Positions 23,320 through 31,993 of a DNA stretch of 51,834 bases are shown piece by piece. The position numbers and the translations under genes were made by a program. Source of the DNA: Candidatus Gastranaerophilales bacterium (GTDB taxonomy: Bacteria > Cyanobacteriota > Vampirovibrionia > Gastranaerophilales > Gastranaerophilaceae); the NCBI GenBank assembly GCA_944323145.1, contig CALURJ010000014.1, forward strand, positions 1-51,834, given 5' to 3'. The first letter of the stretch is position 1; each line of letters starts with the position of its first letter. The notes beneath the pieces were generated by a model. That model was not told the DNA's origin. It did no database searches and was given only the letters and a program-made list of their open reading frames with translations.

Positions 23320-23994
23320 CTATACTAGACCCTCCTTCATAGCCATAGATATTGCTTTTGAACGAGAATTTACATAAAGCTTCTGCAAAATGCTATGAAC
23401 ATGAGTCTTTGTCGTAGATATAGTAATAACAAGTTTTTCTGCAATCTGCGGGTTGGTAAGACCGTCAACAATCAGCGCAAGAACTTCCATTTCACGTTCT
23501 GTTAGTCCGTACAAATTTTTACCCAGCTTATAATTTATTTCCCCGCGTTTTTCAGTATACTCATTAGTTCGTCTTATATTTGAAAGAACAACTTTAGCTA
23601 TTGCGGGATCAAGCCATCCTGCACCTTCGGAAACAGCAGTAACTGCAGCCACAGTCTGTTCTGAGGTTGCTCCCTTTGTAATATAGCCGTCTGCACCTGC
23701 CTGAAAAGAGTCAAAAATATCATCTTCACCTTCTCGTGAAGTATACATTAAAACCTTTATATCAGGGTTTGCTGCCTTAATCCTTTTTGTAGCCTCAATT
23801 CCGTCAATTGTCGGAAGTCCTATATCCATAACTACAACGTCAGGCTTAATTTTAAGAGCATTTTCAACGCCTTCAAGACCGTCTGCAAACATACCGACAA
23901 TTTCTATATTTGGATTATTGCTCAAAATCACAGAAAGCCCCATGCGGGCCATATCATGATCTTCAACAATTAAAACTTTAATATTTTTAGCCAT
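23320..23994 (-). CDS. NarL/FixJ-type response regulator
   Basis: This is a 224-residue regulator. The receiver domain (residues 4-120) has the acidic pair Glu11-Asp12, the phosphoacceptor Asp57 in VVVMDIGLP, and the Thr/Lys signalling positions (MYTSREG, ITKGA). The C-terminal LuxR-type helix-turn-helix includes LTEREMEVLALIVDGLTN and ISTTKTHVHSILQKL, which binds DNA. The ATG at 23994 overlaps the end of the kinase gene by 8 bp; homologues begin at MAKNIKVL. It is the natural partner of the adjacent hybrid kinase. Confidence 0.93.
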   Translation of the reverse strand: MAKNIKVLIVEDHDMARMGLSVILSNNPNIEIVGMFADGLEGVENALKIKPDVVVMDIGLPTIDGIEATKRIKAANPDIKVLMYTSREGEDDIFDSFQAGADGYITKGATSEQTVAAVTAVSEGAGWLDPAIAKVVLSNIRRTNEYTEKRGEINYKLGKNLYGLTEREMEVLALIVDGLTNPQIAEKLVITISTTKTHVHSILQKLYVNSRSKAISMAMKEGLV

Positions 23995-25591
23995 TAGAAA
24001 CCTGTCTTTCTTTAACTTTAGCATCTGTTACAACATTTGTTAAAAGGAAAGAAAACTCGCTCCCCTTATCTACTTTACTGTCAACCCAAATTTTCCCGTT
24101 ATGAGCTTCTACAATCTGCCTTGACAAATATAAGCCCAAACCGGTTCCCGTAGAACGTTTTCTTGTAGTTCCCTGAGAAAATCTTTTAAACAAATTTGGT
24201 ATATCCGCCTGCGGAATTCCATTCCCATTATCGCTTACAGAAAATATAAAATCCCCGTTCTGCGCTTTTGCAAGCACTTTTATTTCTCCGCCTTTATTTG
24301 TATAATTTACTGCATTTCCGCAAAGGTTTGTAATAACACGCTTTATTTCAGCCCTGTCAGCATATATGTGCAAATCATCAGGAAGTTCAAAAGTAACTGA
24401 AAAATTTAACCCTTTTTTATCAGCAAGAGGCTTAAGCTCTGTGTAGCATTGTTCTACAAGATCTTTTACCGGAAAAGCTGTTTTGCACAAAGACAATTTC
24501 CCGCTCTCAAACCTGTAAACTTCTAGCAAAGCATTCACAAGCCCTAGTAAATCCTCATTGCTCTGAAGCATAGTAGATAAAAGAACCTTTTGTTTTTCAT
24601 CAAGCTCGCCTATTGCACCTTCAAGGAAAAATTTTAAAGTCTGAATAGCTGCAAGAAGAGGGGTTCTCATATCGTGCGTCAGTGTTGCAATAAAGTCATC
24701 CCGCAACCTTTCCGTTTCTTTTTGAACACTTACATCTCTTATAACACCAACAAACTTATCAAAATTATTATCACTGTCATTTGAAATTGCTGCAAAACTT
24801 ATTTCAACAGGAATATGCTCACCGCTTAACGAATTTACAATATAGTAATCGCGTAAAAGCACGTCCGATTTATCACTGCCTAGTCCGAATATCTCGCCTG
24901 TTTTATTCTCTTTTGCAGAATTTAATTCCTTCACATTCGAATAAGCTATTTCCTGAAATTTTTTCTTGCAAAGAGTTTTGTCAGAAAGTCCGACAAGATT
25001 TTCGCATGCAGGATTTACCTGTAAAATATGCCCTTCGCCATCCACTATTATAATTCCGTCAGCGCAATAATTGATTATGCCTGATAATTTTTTATTTGCT
25101 TCAAACAGATCTGCGGTCCGCTCAGCAACAATTTTTTCAAGATTTTGCGAGTAATCCTCAAGCTTTAATTTTGCCTGCTCAAGTTCATCAATTTTATTTC
25201 TGAGATTTTCAAGCAAATGACTTCTTTCAATCCCGTTGCGGATATTCATCATCAAATCATCATTATCCCACGGTTTTTCAATGTATTTATAAAGCCCGAT
25301 TTCATTAATTGCTTTTATAGCATTTTCTTTGTCTGCATAACCTGTCAACAAAATCATGCTTACTTCCGGATACAGCTTTTTGGCCTCGGTGAGGAATTCC
25401 AAACCGTTCATCTCCGGCATCATAAAGTCAGAAATAATAAGATCAGGCACATTTGATTTTAAAAATTCAACAGCTTCTGATGGGGAGTTAAACAAATGTA
25501 TATCAGAATAACCTTCAACTTTAAATAGAGCTTTAAAAGCTGAGGTAACTATTTTTTCATCATCGACTACAACTATTTTACCGTTTTTCAT
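23987..25591 (-). CDS. Hybrid sensor kinase: receiver-PAS-histidine kinase
   Basis: This 534-residue cytoplasmic protein has no membrane helix. Domain order is a receiver (residues 4-120, Asp55 in LIISDFMMPE), a coiled coil (130-165), a PAS domain (168-290), a HisKA domain with His306 in TLTHDMRTPL, and an HATPase with N, G1 and G2 boxes (LCGNAVNYT, SDNGNGIP, GTGLGLYLS). The N-terminal receiver means the kinase is controlled by another phosphorelay step. The response regulator gene overlaps its 3' end. A leaderless-type promoter lies directly before the ATG. Confidence 0.93.
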   Translation of the reverse strand: MKNGKIVVVDDEKIVTSAFKALFKVEGYSDIHLFNSPSEAVEFLKSNVPDLIISDFMMPEMNGLEFLTEAKKLYPEVSMILLTGYADKENAIKAINEIGLYKYIEKPWDNDDLMMNIRNGIERSHLLENLRNKIDELEQAKLKLEDYSQNLEKIVAERTADLFEANKKLSGIINYCADGIIIVDGEGHILQVNPACENLVGLSDKTLCKKKFQEIAYSNVKELNSAKENKTGEIFGLGSDKSDVLLRDYYIVNSLSGEHIPVEISFAAISNDSDNNFDKFVGVIRDVSVQKETERLRDDFIATLTHDMRTPLLAAIQTLKFFLEGAIGELDEKQKVLLSTMLQSNEDLLGLVNALLEVYRFESGKLSLCKTAFPVKDLVEQCYTELKPLADKKGLNFSVTFELPDDLHIYADRAEIKRVITNLCGNAVNYTNKGGEIKVLAKAQNGDFIFSVSDNGNGIPQADIPNLFKRFSQGTTRKRSTGTGLGLYLSRQIVEAHNGKIWVDSKVDKGSEFSFLLTNVVTDAKVKERQVSNG

Positions 25592-25597
25592 ACTTAT

Positions 25598-25626
25598 ATG
25601 ATAAGCTATTTTTTAATTTCGGACAA
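25598..25626 (-). promoter_or_regulatory. Candidate leaderless promoter of the kinase operon
   Basis: On the minus strand TTGTCC (25626-25621), a 17-nt spacer and TATCAT (25603-25598) are followed by 6 nt and the ATG at 25591, with no ribosome binding site. Confidence 0.6.
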
Positions 25627-25657
25627 ATTGTTTACAAAATTGAAATAATTATAAAAA

Positions 25658-25677
25658 GCGGGAAAATCATTTCCCGC
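25658..25677 (-). terminator. Terminator of the superoxide reductase/ferritin operon
   Basis: Eight-base perfect arms (GCGGGAAA and its complement) around a 4-nt loop are followed, on the minus strand, by TTTTTAT. It lies 10 bp past the ferritin stop. Confidence 0.85.
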
Positions 25678-25687
25678 CTGGACTTTT

Positions 25688-26197
25688 TTATTTATATGAA
25701 TGAGCTTTATATTCACGCTTACCCAAATCCTGATCAAGATGATACAAAGATGCTTTATCACCCCCGAACATTTTAAGCTTTGTGATTACATCCCTTGCAT
25801 TTGCTTCTTCTTCGACCTGTTCTGAAATATACCAGTTAATAAAATGTCTTGTCGCTAGGTCGCATTCATCTTCACTCATTGAAGCAACACAGTTAATGCT
25901 TTCCGTAACAAATTTTTCATGTTCAAGTATTTTCTCAAATACCTGAAGCGGATTTTGAAAATCTCTTTGCGGTGCATCTATCTGTTCCAATTTAACCGTA
26001 CCATCACGTTCAATGATATAATCAAATAAAATCATTCCGTGATCCATTTCTTCTTTGGCCTGTACTTTAGTCCAGTTAGAAAAACCGTATAGACCAATTT
26101 CATCAAAAAATGCAGACATAGCAAGATAAAGATAAGCTGAATAAAATTCTTTGTTAATTTGTGAATTAAGTACGTTTTCTACCTTTTCGTTAATCAC
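25688..26197 (-). CDS. Bacterial ferritin (Ftn type)
   Basis: This is a 169-residue ferritin from a GTG start with GGAGGG 6 nt upstream; the in-frame ATG at 26242 would place the start deep inside the preceding gene. The four-helix fold is evident: NSQINKEFYSAYLYLAMSAFF with the ferroxidase Glu and Tyr, the E-x-x-H-G pair (AKEEMDHGMILFDY), and the C-terminal EEEANARDVI helix. It stores iron and limits Fenton chemistry. It overlaps the superoxide reductase gene by 8 bp, a logical pair in an anaerobe. Confidence 0.93.
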   Translation of the reverse strand: MINEKVENVLNSQINKEFYSAYLYLAMSAFFDEIGLYGFSNWTKVQAKEEMDHGMILFDYIIERDGTVKLEQIDAPQRDFQNPLQVFEKILEHEKFVTESINCVASMSEDECDLATRHFINWYISEQVEEEANARDVITKLKMFGGDKASLYHLDQDLGKREYKAHSYK

Positions 26198-26582
26198 TTG
26201 AGCCCTCCCATAGACCGTGTATGTTACAAAATTCTCGGGCAAGAGTTTTCCCTAATTTATGCTCTAAAATCATTTTAGGTTCATCACCCGGATGCAAATA
26301 TTGAAGTTGAACATGATTTTTGTCTTCAGAAATTGTTTCAATAAACATTATGTAATGCTCGTCTGTCATAGGGTGCAAAACTTCACCAACCCTGACTTCA
26401 TCACCGTTATTTTCATTCTTTACAAAAACAGGAATATGTTTTTCAAAAATTGCTTCTTCTCTTTTCTGCCCGCTTACCTTTTTCATTGGCTGGCCGCAGC
26501 AGACAAGCTCTCCATCTCCTGTAAGAATAAGTTCAACAAGATTCCCGCAGATTTCACATCTGTATAAATCAAGTCTTTCCAT
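26190..26582 (-). CDS. dfx: Desulfoferrodoxin (superoxide reductase)
   Basis: This 130-residue 2Fe-type superoxide reductase reduces superoxide to peroxide without making oxygen. The N-terminal desulforedoxin domain has CEICG and CCGQPM, giving the four Cys of centre I. The catalytic domain has EKHIPVF, HPMTDEHYIMFIE and EFCNIHGLW, which provide the four His and one Cys of centre II. The Lys next to the catalytic His is in FEKHIP. The ATG at 26582 follows AAAGGAG. It is the first gene of a two-gene operon with ferritin. Confidence 0.95.
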   Translation of the reverse strand: MERLDLYRCEICGNLVELILTGDGELVCCGQPMKKVSGQKREEAIFEKHIPVFVKNENNGDEVRVGEVLHPMTDEHYIMFIETISEDKNHVQLQYLHPGDEPKMILEHKLGKTLAREFCNIHGLWEGSSD

Positions 26583-26676
26583 TTTATCTCCTTTCAAACT
26601 ATTATTATCCTGTTTTAGATAAATTTTATATTGACCGAATGTCTATAAAATTTTTAAAAGTAAGAAAAAATTAAAA

Positions 26677-26706
26677 TTGAAAAAAATAAAAATTTCATGC
26701 TAAAAT
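26677..26706 (+). promoter_or_regulatory. SRP RNA promoter
   Basis: TTGAAA (26677-26682), an 18-nt spacer and TAAAAT (26701-26706) place the transcription start about 7 nt later, at the 5' end of the SRP RNA. Confidence 0.5.
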
Positions 26707-26713
26707 ATAAACA

Positions 26714-26968
26714 GCCGTGCTCCACGGGGAGTTGCAATCCCTCGACCCGAAGCTTATGCGGGGTGCAGAGCCTGTTATGAGGCTATAACGGTTAATTTTA
26801 ATAAATTTGATATTGTTGACGTTTAAGGATATGGCGGCGTAAGCTGTCGAACCGTGTCAGGATGGAAACATAGCAGCACTAAGACAATACTTGCGGGTGT
26901 CGTATTTTTAAAAAGAGATTTCAGATTTAAAGATTTTGTCCGCTATATTCGATAGACAGTGGCACGGC
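26714..26968 (+). ncRNA. ffs: Signal recognition particle RNA, large bacterial type
   Basis: The ends pair: GCCGTGC (26714-26720) with GCACGGC (26962-26968), enclosing about 255 nt. The core SRP54/Ffh-binding region at 26855-26880 reads GTGTCAGGATGGAAACATAG then CAGCAC, aligning with the universal GTCAGG-GGAA-AGCAGC pattern. The 5' third contains sequence like the Bacillus scRNA Alu domain (GGGGAG, TGCAATCC, then TTGACGTTT at 26815-26823). It scaffolds Ffh for co-translational targeting. It is longer than the roughly 110-nt 4.5S RNA of gammaproteobacteria. Confidence 0.88.
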
Positions 26969-26986
26969 TTTATATATAAAAAAAAG

Positions 26987-27010
26987 CCTCCTTGTTCGGG
27001 AGGTAAATTT
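26987..27010 (+). terminator. Possible terminator of the SRP RNA
   Basis: CCTCC (26987-26991) pairs with GGAGG (26999-27003) around a 7-nt loop. A-rich and T-rich flanks extend the stem, and a T-rich run follows. The interval 27011-27226 holds no ORF, only the AT palindrome element at 27097-27153. Confidence 0.5.
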
Positions 27011-27096
27011 TTGTTTTAGGAAGGTAGGAATAGGAATTTTAAGTCTCTCTCTTATTTAAATACTCTCTTTTAATATCCTCATGTTTATTTAATGCT

Positions 27097-27153
27097 TATA
27101 TATATAAAGTATATATTAATTATACAATTTCATATATTGCCTGATTTGTTACA
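27097..27153 (+). promoter_or_regulatory. Intergenic element copy 2 (AT palindrome plus ATTTGTTACA)
   Basis: A TATATAAAGTATATAT-type inverted repeat centred on 27106-27110 is followed by ATTGCCT (27136-27142) and ATTTGTTACA (27144-27153). The 38-nt offset from AAAGT to ATTTGTTACA equals that of the copy at 10303-10358. It lies upstream of the 86-residue gene. Confidence 0.45.
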
Positions 27154-27226
27154 AAAGTTAATACTTGATTTTTTATTTTAAGCGTATTAAAATATTATTT
27201 GGTAGGAGACATAGTAGGAGTTAGGA

Positions 27227-27487
27227 ATGTTAGTTTCTTCCATTGCCCGTTTAAATGTACATAACACTCTGAATAATTCAGCATCTTTACAAAATAATAA
27301 TGCATCTAATTCTGCACATACTTTTGGAGGCGAACATGAATTAAGCATGCTGAATAAAATTGATAACAAATTAAGTCTTGATTTGCTGACTAATAAGTTA
27401 TTGTACAAAGTTAATTATCTGCAGGAAAAATTTGCAGGCAAAAATCAGCATAATAATGTAAAAAACTCTTTGAATGTTCTGGCATAA
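27227..27487 (+). CDS. Small protein, 86 residues, unknown
   Basis: The product is a polar, Asn/Ser/Leu-rich protein without signal peptide, beginning MLVSSIARLNVHNTLNNSAS. The second half is helical (LSMLNKIDNKLSLDLLTNK). A strong purine-rich run (GTAGGAGTTAGGA) precedes the ATG, supporting translation. No family is recognised. It is convergent with the MFS transporter gene. Confidence 0.6.
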   Translation: MLVSSIARLNVHNTLNNSASLQNNNASNSAHTFGGEHELSMLNKIDNKLSLDLLTNKLLYKVNYLQEKFAGKNQHNNVKNSLNVLA

Positions 27488-27492
27488 ATTTT

Positions 27493-28665
27493 TTATTTGT
27501 TTTCTTTAAATAATTCTTTAACCAGTATTGAACATATTGCAGGAATTACTGCGACAAAAATCAGGACATTTGTAATGCCGAACTTTTCTGCAACAAATCC
27601 TAAAAGTGACATTGCAATCGCAACAATTCCCCAGGAAAATCCGTTTATAAAACCAGAAATAATACTTTTATACTCTGGTAATACATTTTGTGCCATAACC
27701 ATTGTAACAGGGGTAGCCATCATTGTTATAAATCCCATTATTACAAAAATTATAAGAGAAATTGCAGGATGCGATTTGCAGGTAAATACAAAAAGCAGCA
27801 TTAGAGGCAATGTTGAAATCATTGAAATATAAAAAACATTCGGAGCACCTAACCGTTTTTCTGCTGCGTTACTCAACAAAGAGCCTATTCCGCCTGAAAA
27901 TATAAACAAAAACAGCGCCATCCCGATATAGAAAGGTTTATATCCCATATTTTTCCATAAAAAAGGAAGAAGTATAAAACAGGCTGACATAATCATTGTT
28001 TTAAGCATTGCTATAACATTTAAAATATTTAATTTTCTATTTGTTAATATTCGTTTAAATGCAGTTTTAAAATCTATCTTTGAAACAACAGGTTCCGAAA
28101 GCGACAATTTTGGAACAAAATTAAACATTAACAATGCCCAAATTAACCCGATTAGTGTCATCAGAGGCATTTTATGCATTCCTAAAAACTGAGTAATCCA
28201 TGAAGATATTACAGGCCCGCAAGAATATCCGAGAGTTCCCATAGCTACAAATATTGACATAGATTTACCGGGATTTAATGTATCAGCAAATCGTGATGCA
28301 AAACCAAGCGCCTGAGGGTGAAAAAGACTTGAGCCGATACTCCCGATAACAATAAAAAGAACCAGAGTATAAGGATTTTCTGATAAAGCCGAAAGCGGTA
28401 TAAATGCCGAGGACAAAAGCAATCCCCAGAAGATAAAAGAACGCTTGACTATATTGTCTGCGAAATAACCAAATAATGGCTGTAAAAGCGAAGAAAATAT
28501 ATGTGAAATTGTTAAAATTACAGCAGCAACAGGCATAGAAATTCCTATTTTTGCTGCTATGAAAGGCATAATCGGATTTAAAACACCTGTATAAATATCA
28601 TTTATAAAATGACCGCCGCTTAGCCAGATTAATGCTTTTTTTCTTGAGGGTAAACTTTTATTCAT
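27493..28665 (-). CDS. MFS transporter, fosmidomycin-resistance (Fsr) type
   Basis: This 390-residue transporter has about twelve hydrophobic helices. The N-terminal GGHFINDIYTGVLNPIMPF motif, the LLQPLFGYFAD loop and the FHPQALGFA segment are characteristic of the Fsr branch, whose members export fosmidomycin or other small molecules. The actual substrate is not predictable. I used the ATG at 28665; a TTG at 28728 would lie within lgt and adds a poor N-terminus. It follows lgt closely on the same strand and may share its transcript. Confidence 0.85.
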   Translation of the reverse strand: MNKSLPSRKKALIWLSGGHFINDIYTGVLNPIMPFIAAKIGISMPVAAVILTISHIFSSLLQPLFGYFADNIVKRSFIFWGLLLSSAFIPLSALSENPYTLVLFIVIGSIGSSLFHPQALGFASRFADTLNPGKSMSIFVAMGTLGYSCGPVISSWITQFLGMHKMPLMTLIGLIWALLMFNFVPKLSLSEPVVSKIDFKTAFKRILTNRKLNILNVIAMLKTMIMSACFILLPFLWKNMGYKPFYIGMALFLFIFSGGIGSLLSNAAEKRLGAPNVFYISMISTLPLMLLFVFTCKSHPAISLIIFVIMGFITMMATPVTMVMAQNVLPEYKSIISGFINGFSWGIVAIAMSLLGFVAEKFGITNVLIFVAVIPAICSILVKELFKENK

Positions 28666-28699
28666 AACAAAAAAATTAAACGCTAAATAAAGATAAAAA

Positions 28700-29485
28700 T
28701 CAACTTCCTCTTCTGCGTAATAAAACAATCAAAAAAACAGAAGATATAAGAATAATAATCAATGAAGCAACCTGTGCCACAGGAAAACCTGCGATATTCA
28801 AGACACTATCCACCCTGCAATATTCAACAATAATTCTTGCACAAGAGTATAAAATTAAATACAAACAGGCCAGAGTACCGGGTCGTTCTGAAAATTTCTT
28901 AAACAAAATAAATAAAATTACAAAAATTAAGAAATCAAGGATACTTTCATAGAGAAAAGCAGGATGAAAATATTCATAGTTAATAAATTCAACCGGCCTG
29001 TGAGAAACGGGTATATAAAGTTTCCAGGGCAGATTGGTTGGAGCCCCGAACGCCTCTGAATTAAAGAAGTTTCCCCACCGTCCTATACTCTGAGCAAGCG
29101 GAACTGCACATAAAAAAGAATCAATTAACTTTAAAAAAGACATCTTGTATTTTTTTGCAAAAAAGTAAAGCGCGAAAATACCTATAATTATCATCCCGTG
29201 AATAGAAAGTCCGCCCTGTCTGATATAAAATATTTCTGATGGATGTGCACAATAATAGTGGAAATTTACAAGACAATAATAAAGCCTTGCGCCTATAATT
29301 CCGATTAAAATTATAAACGGAGAGAAATCTATAATATTCTCAGCCTGAACAGCATCATAGTACTTCTTATACAGCAAATAAGCGGTGTACACCCCTGTAA
29401 GAATTGCAAAAGCCATAATTATCCCGTAAAAGTAAACAGGGAAATCAAAAATTCTAAATGCAACCTCTCCGGGTGACTGAAACAT
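28700..29485 (-). CDS. lgt: Prolipoprotein diacylglyceryl transferase
   Basis: This 261-residue, seven-helix membrane enzyme transfers diacylglycerol to the lipobox cysteine of prolipoproteins. The catalytic LSIHG histidine motif and the Lgt signature SIGRWGNFFNSEAFG are both present, as are the N-terminal FPVYFYGIIMA and the C-terminal RPGTLACLYLILYSCARI-type helix. A TPR lipoprotein gene with a clear lipobox ends 3 bp upstream, which is a sensible pairing of modifier and substrate. Confidence 0.95.
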   Translation of the reverse strand: MFQSPGEVAFRIFDFPVYFYGIIMAFAILTGVYTAYLLYKKYYDAVQAENIIDFSPFIILIGIIGARLYYCLVNFHYYCAHPSEIFYIRQGGLSIHGMIIIGIFALYFFAKKYKMSFLKLIDSFLCAVPLAQSIGRWGNFFNSEAFGAPTNLPWKLYIPVSHRPVEFINYEYFHPAFLYESILDFLIFVILFILFKKFSERPGTLACLYLILYSCARIIVEYCRVDSVLNIAGFPVAQVASLIIILISSVFLIVLLRRRGS

Positions 29486-29488
29486 AAA

Positions 29489-30094
29489 TTACTCAACTCT
29501 TGGAGAATTTTCAGCAATCAAAAGCTGCAATTCTTTTATTTTGTTTTCAACATAAGTTCTGTCATCAATAGTTCCGGCCTTATCAAGATAAATACCGTAA
29601 TCAGAAACAGCAGTGTTTAAAAGCTCAACAAGCATCTTTTTTGCATTTTCCGAAAGCTGTTTATCTGTTTTTGTATCAAGTTCTTCCGTTAAATCAGGAT
29701 TTTCAGGCTGTTCAGCTTTTTCAATGGAACCGTCATCGTTAACCTTTACATAACCAGAAATTATATCTTTTGCCAAATTTTCTTCACAAACAGCAAGAGA
29801 ATAATATGTATCAGGGAAATCCGGGTTTAATTTGATTGCGTCATTATAAGTTTTTATAGCATTCTGGTAATCTTCAGCCTTTGTATAAGCCACAGCAAGA
29901 TTATATTGAGTTTCAAAAACGCTTCCGTCCAAATCAATACTTGATTTTAAACGTTCAATAGCAGATACATAATCCCCTTTATCCATAAATTCTTTAGCCT
30001 TGTTATTTAATTCCTGAACGGCAAAGTTATTAATACATGCAGTGGAAATTACAGAAATAAACAAGATACTAGCTAGTAAAAAAGCTTTTTTCAT
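29489..30094 (-). CDS. TPR-repeat lipoprotein
   Basis: This is a 201-residue protein from the ATG at 30094. The signal peptide (KKAFLLASILFISVISTAC) ends in the lipobox I-S-T-A with Cys as +1. Three TPR-like units follow, for example GDYVSAIERLKSSI, EDYQNAIKTYNDAIKLNPDF and the next DTYYSLAVCEENLA. A Glu/Asp-rich linker and a C-terminal helix complete it. TPR lipoproteins act as periplasm-side scaffolds in envelope assembly; the partner here is unknown. It leads the lgt-MFS unit. Confidence 0.85.
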   Translation of the reverse strand: MKKAFLLASILFISVISTACINNFAVQELNNKAKEFMDKGDYVSAIERLKSSIDLDGSVFETQYNLAVAYTKAEDYQNAIKTYNDAIKLNPDFPDTYYSLAVCEENLAKDIISGYVKVNDDGSIEKAEQPENPDLTEELDTKTDKQLSENAKKMLVELLNTAVSDYGIYLDKAGTIDDRTYVENKIKELQLLIAENSPRVE

Positions 30095-30206
30095 GCTATA
30101 ATAATCCTCATAAAAATCATCCGTGTTTTTTATTATAAAATAACCATTATTATTTGGCAAATTTTATAAAAAAAAGTTACAAAACGGATTATAATATGAG
30201 GTGCGT

Positions 30207-30479
30207 ATGTCTGAAGATAAAGTTATAAATTTAGGAGCAAAAAGAGATAAGAAAACGGAAAAATCCGAACGAGAGCATGAGCATAATCATGACGAACTTG
30301 TTTATTGCAGTTTCTGTCACAGACCCAATACACAGGTTTTAAAGATGGTTCAGGGTCCGGGGGTTAATATTTGTTCGGAATGTGCCATGATAGCTGTTCA
30401 ATATCTTATTTTAAACGATAGAATGCCTTCTGCTGAAGCACAGCAAATATTGGATGCTTTCTGGGGGCAGGCCAGATAA
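30207..30479 (+). CDS. Stand-alone ClpX-type zinc finger protein
   Basis: This 90-residue protein starts at the ATG at 30207, just after GAGGTG. After a charged His/Glu/Lys-rich N-terminus (residues 1-30), residues 31-62 form a zf-C4_ClpX domain: Cys34, Cys37, the MVQGPGVNICSEC loop, Cys56 and Cys59. In ClpX this domain dimerises and binds substrates and adaptors such as SspB. Here there is no AAA+ domain; a short helix (SAEAQQILDAFWGQ) ends the protein. Its stop overlaps the next gene (TAATG). It opens a long plus-strand operon. A TATAAT box at 30190-30195 gives a near-leaderless transcript. Confidence 0.85.
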   Translation: MSEDKVINLGAKRDKKTEKSEREHEHNHDELVYCSFCHRPNTQVLKMVQGPGVNICSECAMIAVQYLILNDRMPSAEAQQILDAFWGQAR

Positions 30480-31993
30480 TGGTTGAGAAATTTGAGCTTA
30501 ATCCTTTTGAAGTAAAAGCTGAAATATCAAATGTAATTTCAAAACTTTCTGATGTTAGAGATTTTGAAAGTTACGAAATACACTATCGCACACTTGATAT
30601 GCAGAGCGACAAAAATATTATTGTAAAGCTTCTGTTTAAAGAAATTAACGCCCCGCAAAAAAATCCTGATTTACTCAAATTTCTTCTTGTACGTTATTGT
30701 CCGAAAGATGAACTTGTAGAACGCTTATGGGGTATTATAAAAAATAATATGTCTTCAAATAATGCAAAAATATTTGCACTTGATCTTTTAAGGGATATTG
30801 ATACAAACTGGTCCTATGAAGAATGCGACCGGTATCTTGACAATCCGGATGAATTGATTAATTCTGATACAAAAAAAATTCTTGATAATGCAATTGCAAA
30901 CCCCGAAGTTCAAATTGATTTTTTAGATTTTTTAAGTTCACTGCCTGATAAAGATAAAATTATACTGCTGCAGTCTTTATCAGATGATTATTCAAATGAT
31001 GAACTCGCTAACATGCTTATCCCTGTATTTTTGTCTATGCCCGATACGGAAATGGGTGAAACGGCACTTAATATATTGGGAAATTCTAAATCGCAGCTTG
31101 CTTATCACGCACTTAATACTTATCTTGAAGCCGCTCCGGATAAACTTAAGCCCCTTATTAATAAAAATTTATCAATACTAAAACTTGCAGGTATAAGAGA
31201 GGATAATTCCCTTGAATTCTATAAAAATCTGCTGAAAAATTCAAAACCTTATAAATTTTGTATAACTTATCCTGACGGGCATGGGAATCAGGCAGTTATT
31301 GTTTCAAGGCTGGAAAAATCGGGGAAAGTTCGTTTTGTCGCAATAGTAATTGATGATTACAAGGGTATACGTGACTGCTTCGGATTTAACGAAATATCAA
31401 AATTTGAATGTAATGCAATTATTGAACGTTTTTACAGAGGACAAAGAGCACTGGAGCTTGCTCCGGGAATTTTAAAATCAATCTTGATTAATGCTGAAAA
31501 ACTTTCAGGCAGCAAAATACCTTATGAATATGTATGCTGGAAAAATCTTCTTGCAGATATTGAGGAAAGTTCTTTAGATTTAAATTTAAAAACAAAAAAG
31601 CTTTCAAAAGCAGAATTTGAAGAAATATTAAAATATGATTTTACAGACTACTGGTTTTTGAACGCTTCATACAGTGATGAATATGAGGATTTTTTAGCTA
31701 ATCTTGAGAATGTAAAACCACAGGATTACGAAAAATTTATAGATGAAAATTTAGAAAAAGTATTCTTTGCGGCAGAATACAATGTCTGGAGCGAACGTAT
31801 TTTACATACGGCGATTTTAAAACATTTTTCCGGAGATGACAGGGCTGCACAAAATTTATATTCACTGTATAATGATAAAAAACTTGTTCGGGAATTTTTC
31901 AAAAATATTATAAGAAAAAGTATATATGAATACTATTTTGCAAAAAATGACAAAGAAAAAATCAGAGCAATTGAAGAAATGTGGGTAAAATAA
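30479..31993 (+). CDS. Helical-repeat-like protein of unknown function
   Basis: This is a 504-residue soluble protein without signal peptide. Residues about 60-240 look like alpha-helical repeats (alternating LLKFLLVRY, AKIFALDLLRDI, DFLDFLSSLPDKDK, METALNILGNS-like units of about 35 residues), as in HEAT-type scaffolds. The C-terminal half is mixed alpha/beta with KFCITYPDGHGNQAVIVSRL and KVRFVAIVIDDYKGIRDCFG, and it ends in acidic helices. I do not recognise the whole. It is coupled by one-base overlaps both to the ClpX-type zinc finger gene upstream and to ruvX downstream, so a role with them is likely. Confidence 0.75.
   Translation: MVEKFELNPFEVKAEISNVISKLSDVRDFESYEIHYRTLDMQSDKNIIVKLLFKEINAPQKNPDLLKFLLVRYCPKDELVERLWGIIKNNMSSNNAKIFALDLLRDIDTNWSYEECDRYLDNPDELINSDTKKILDNAIANPEVQIDFLDFLSSLPDKDKIILLQSLSDDYSNDELANMLIPVFLSMPDTEMGETALNILGNSKSQLAYHALNTYLEAAPDKLKPLINKNLSILKLAGIREDNSLEFYKNLLKNSKPYKFCITYPDGHGNQAVIVSRLEKSGKVRFVAIVIDDYKGIRDCFGFNEISKFECNAIIERFYRGQRALELAPGILKSILINAEKLSGSKIPYEYVCWKNLLADIEESSLDLNLKTKKLSKAEFEEILKYDFTDYWFLNASYSDEYEDFLANLENVKPQDYEKFIDENLEKVFFAAEYNVWSERILHTAILKHFSGDDRAAQNLYSLYNDKKLVREFFKNIIRKSIYEYYFAKNDKEKIRAIEEMWVK

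Noticed and set aside
26198-26242. Longer ferritin starting at ATG 26242
   Set aside because: The added residues are the other frame of the superoxide reductase gene; a GTG with GGAGGG upstream gives a standard ferritin N-terminus.
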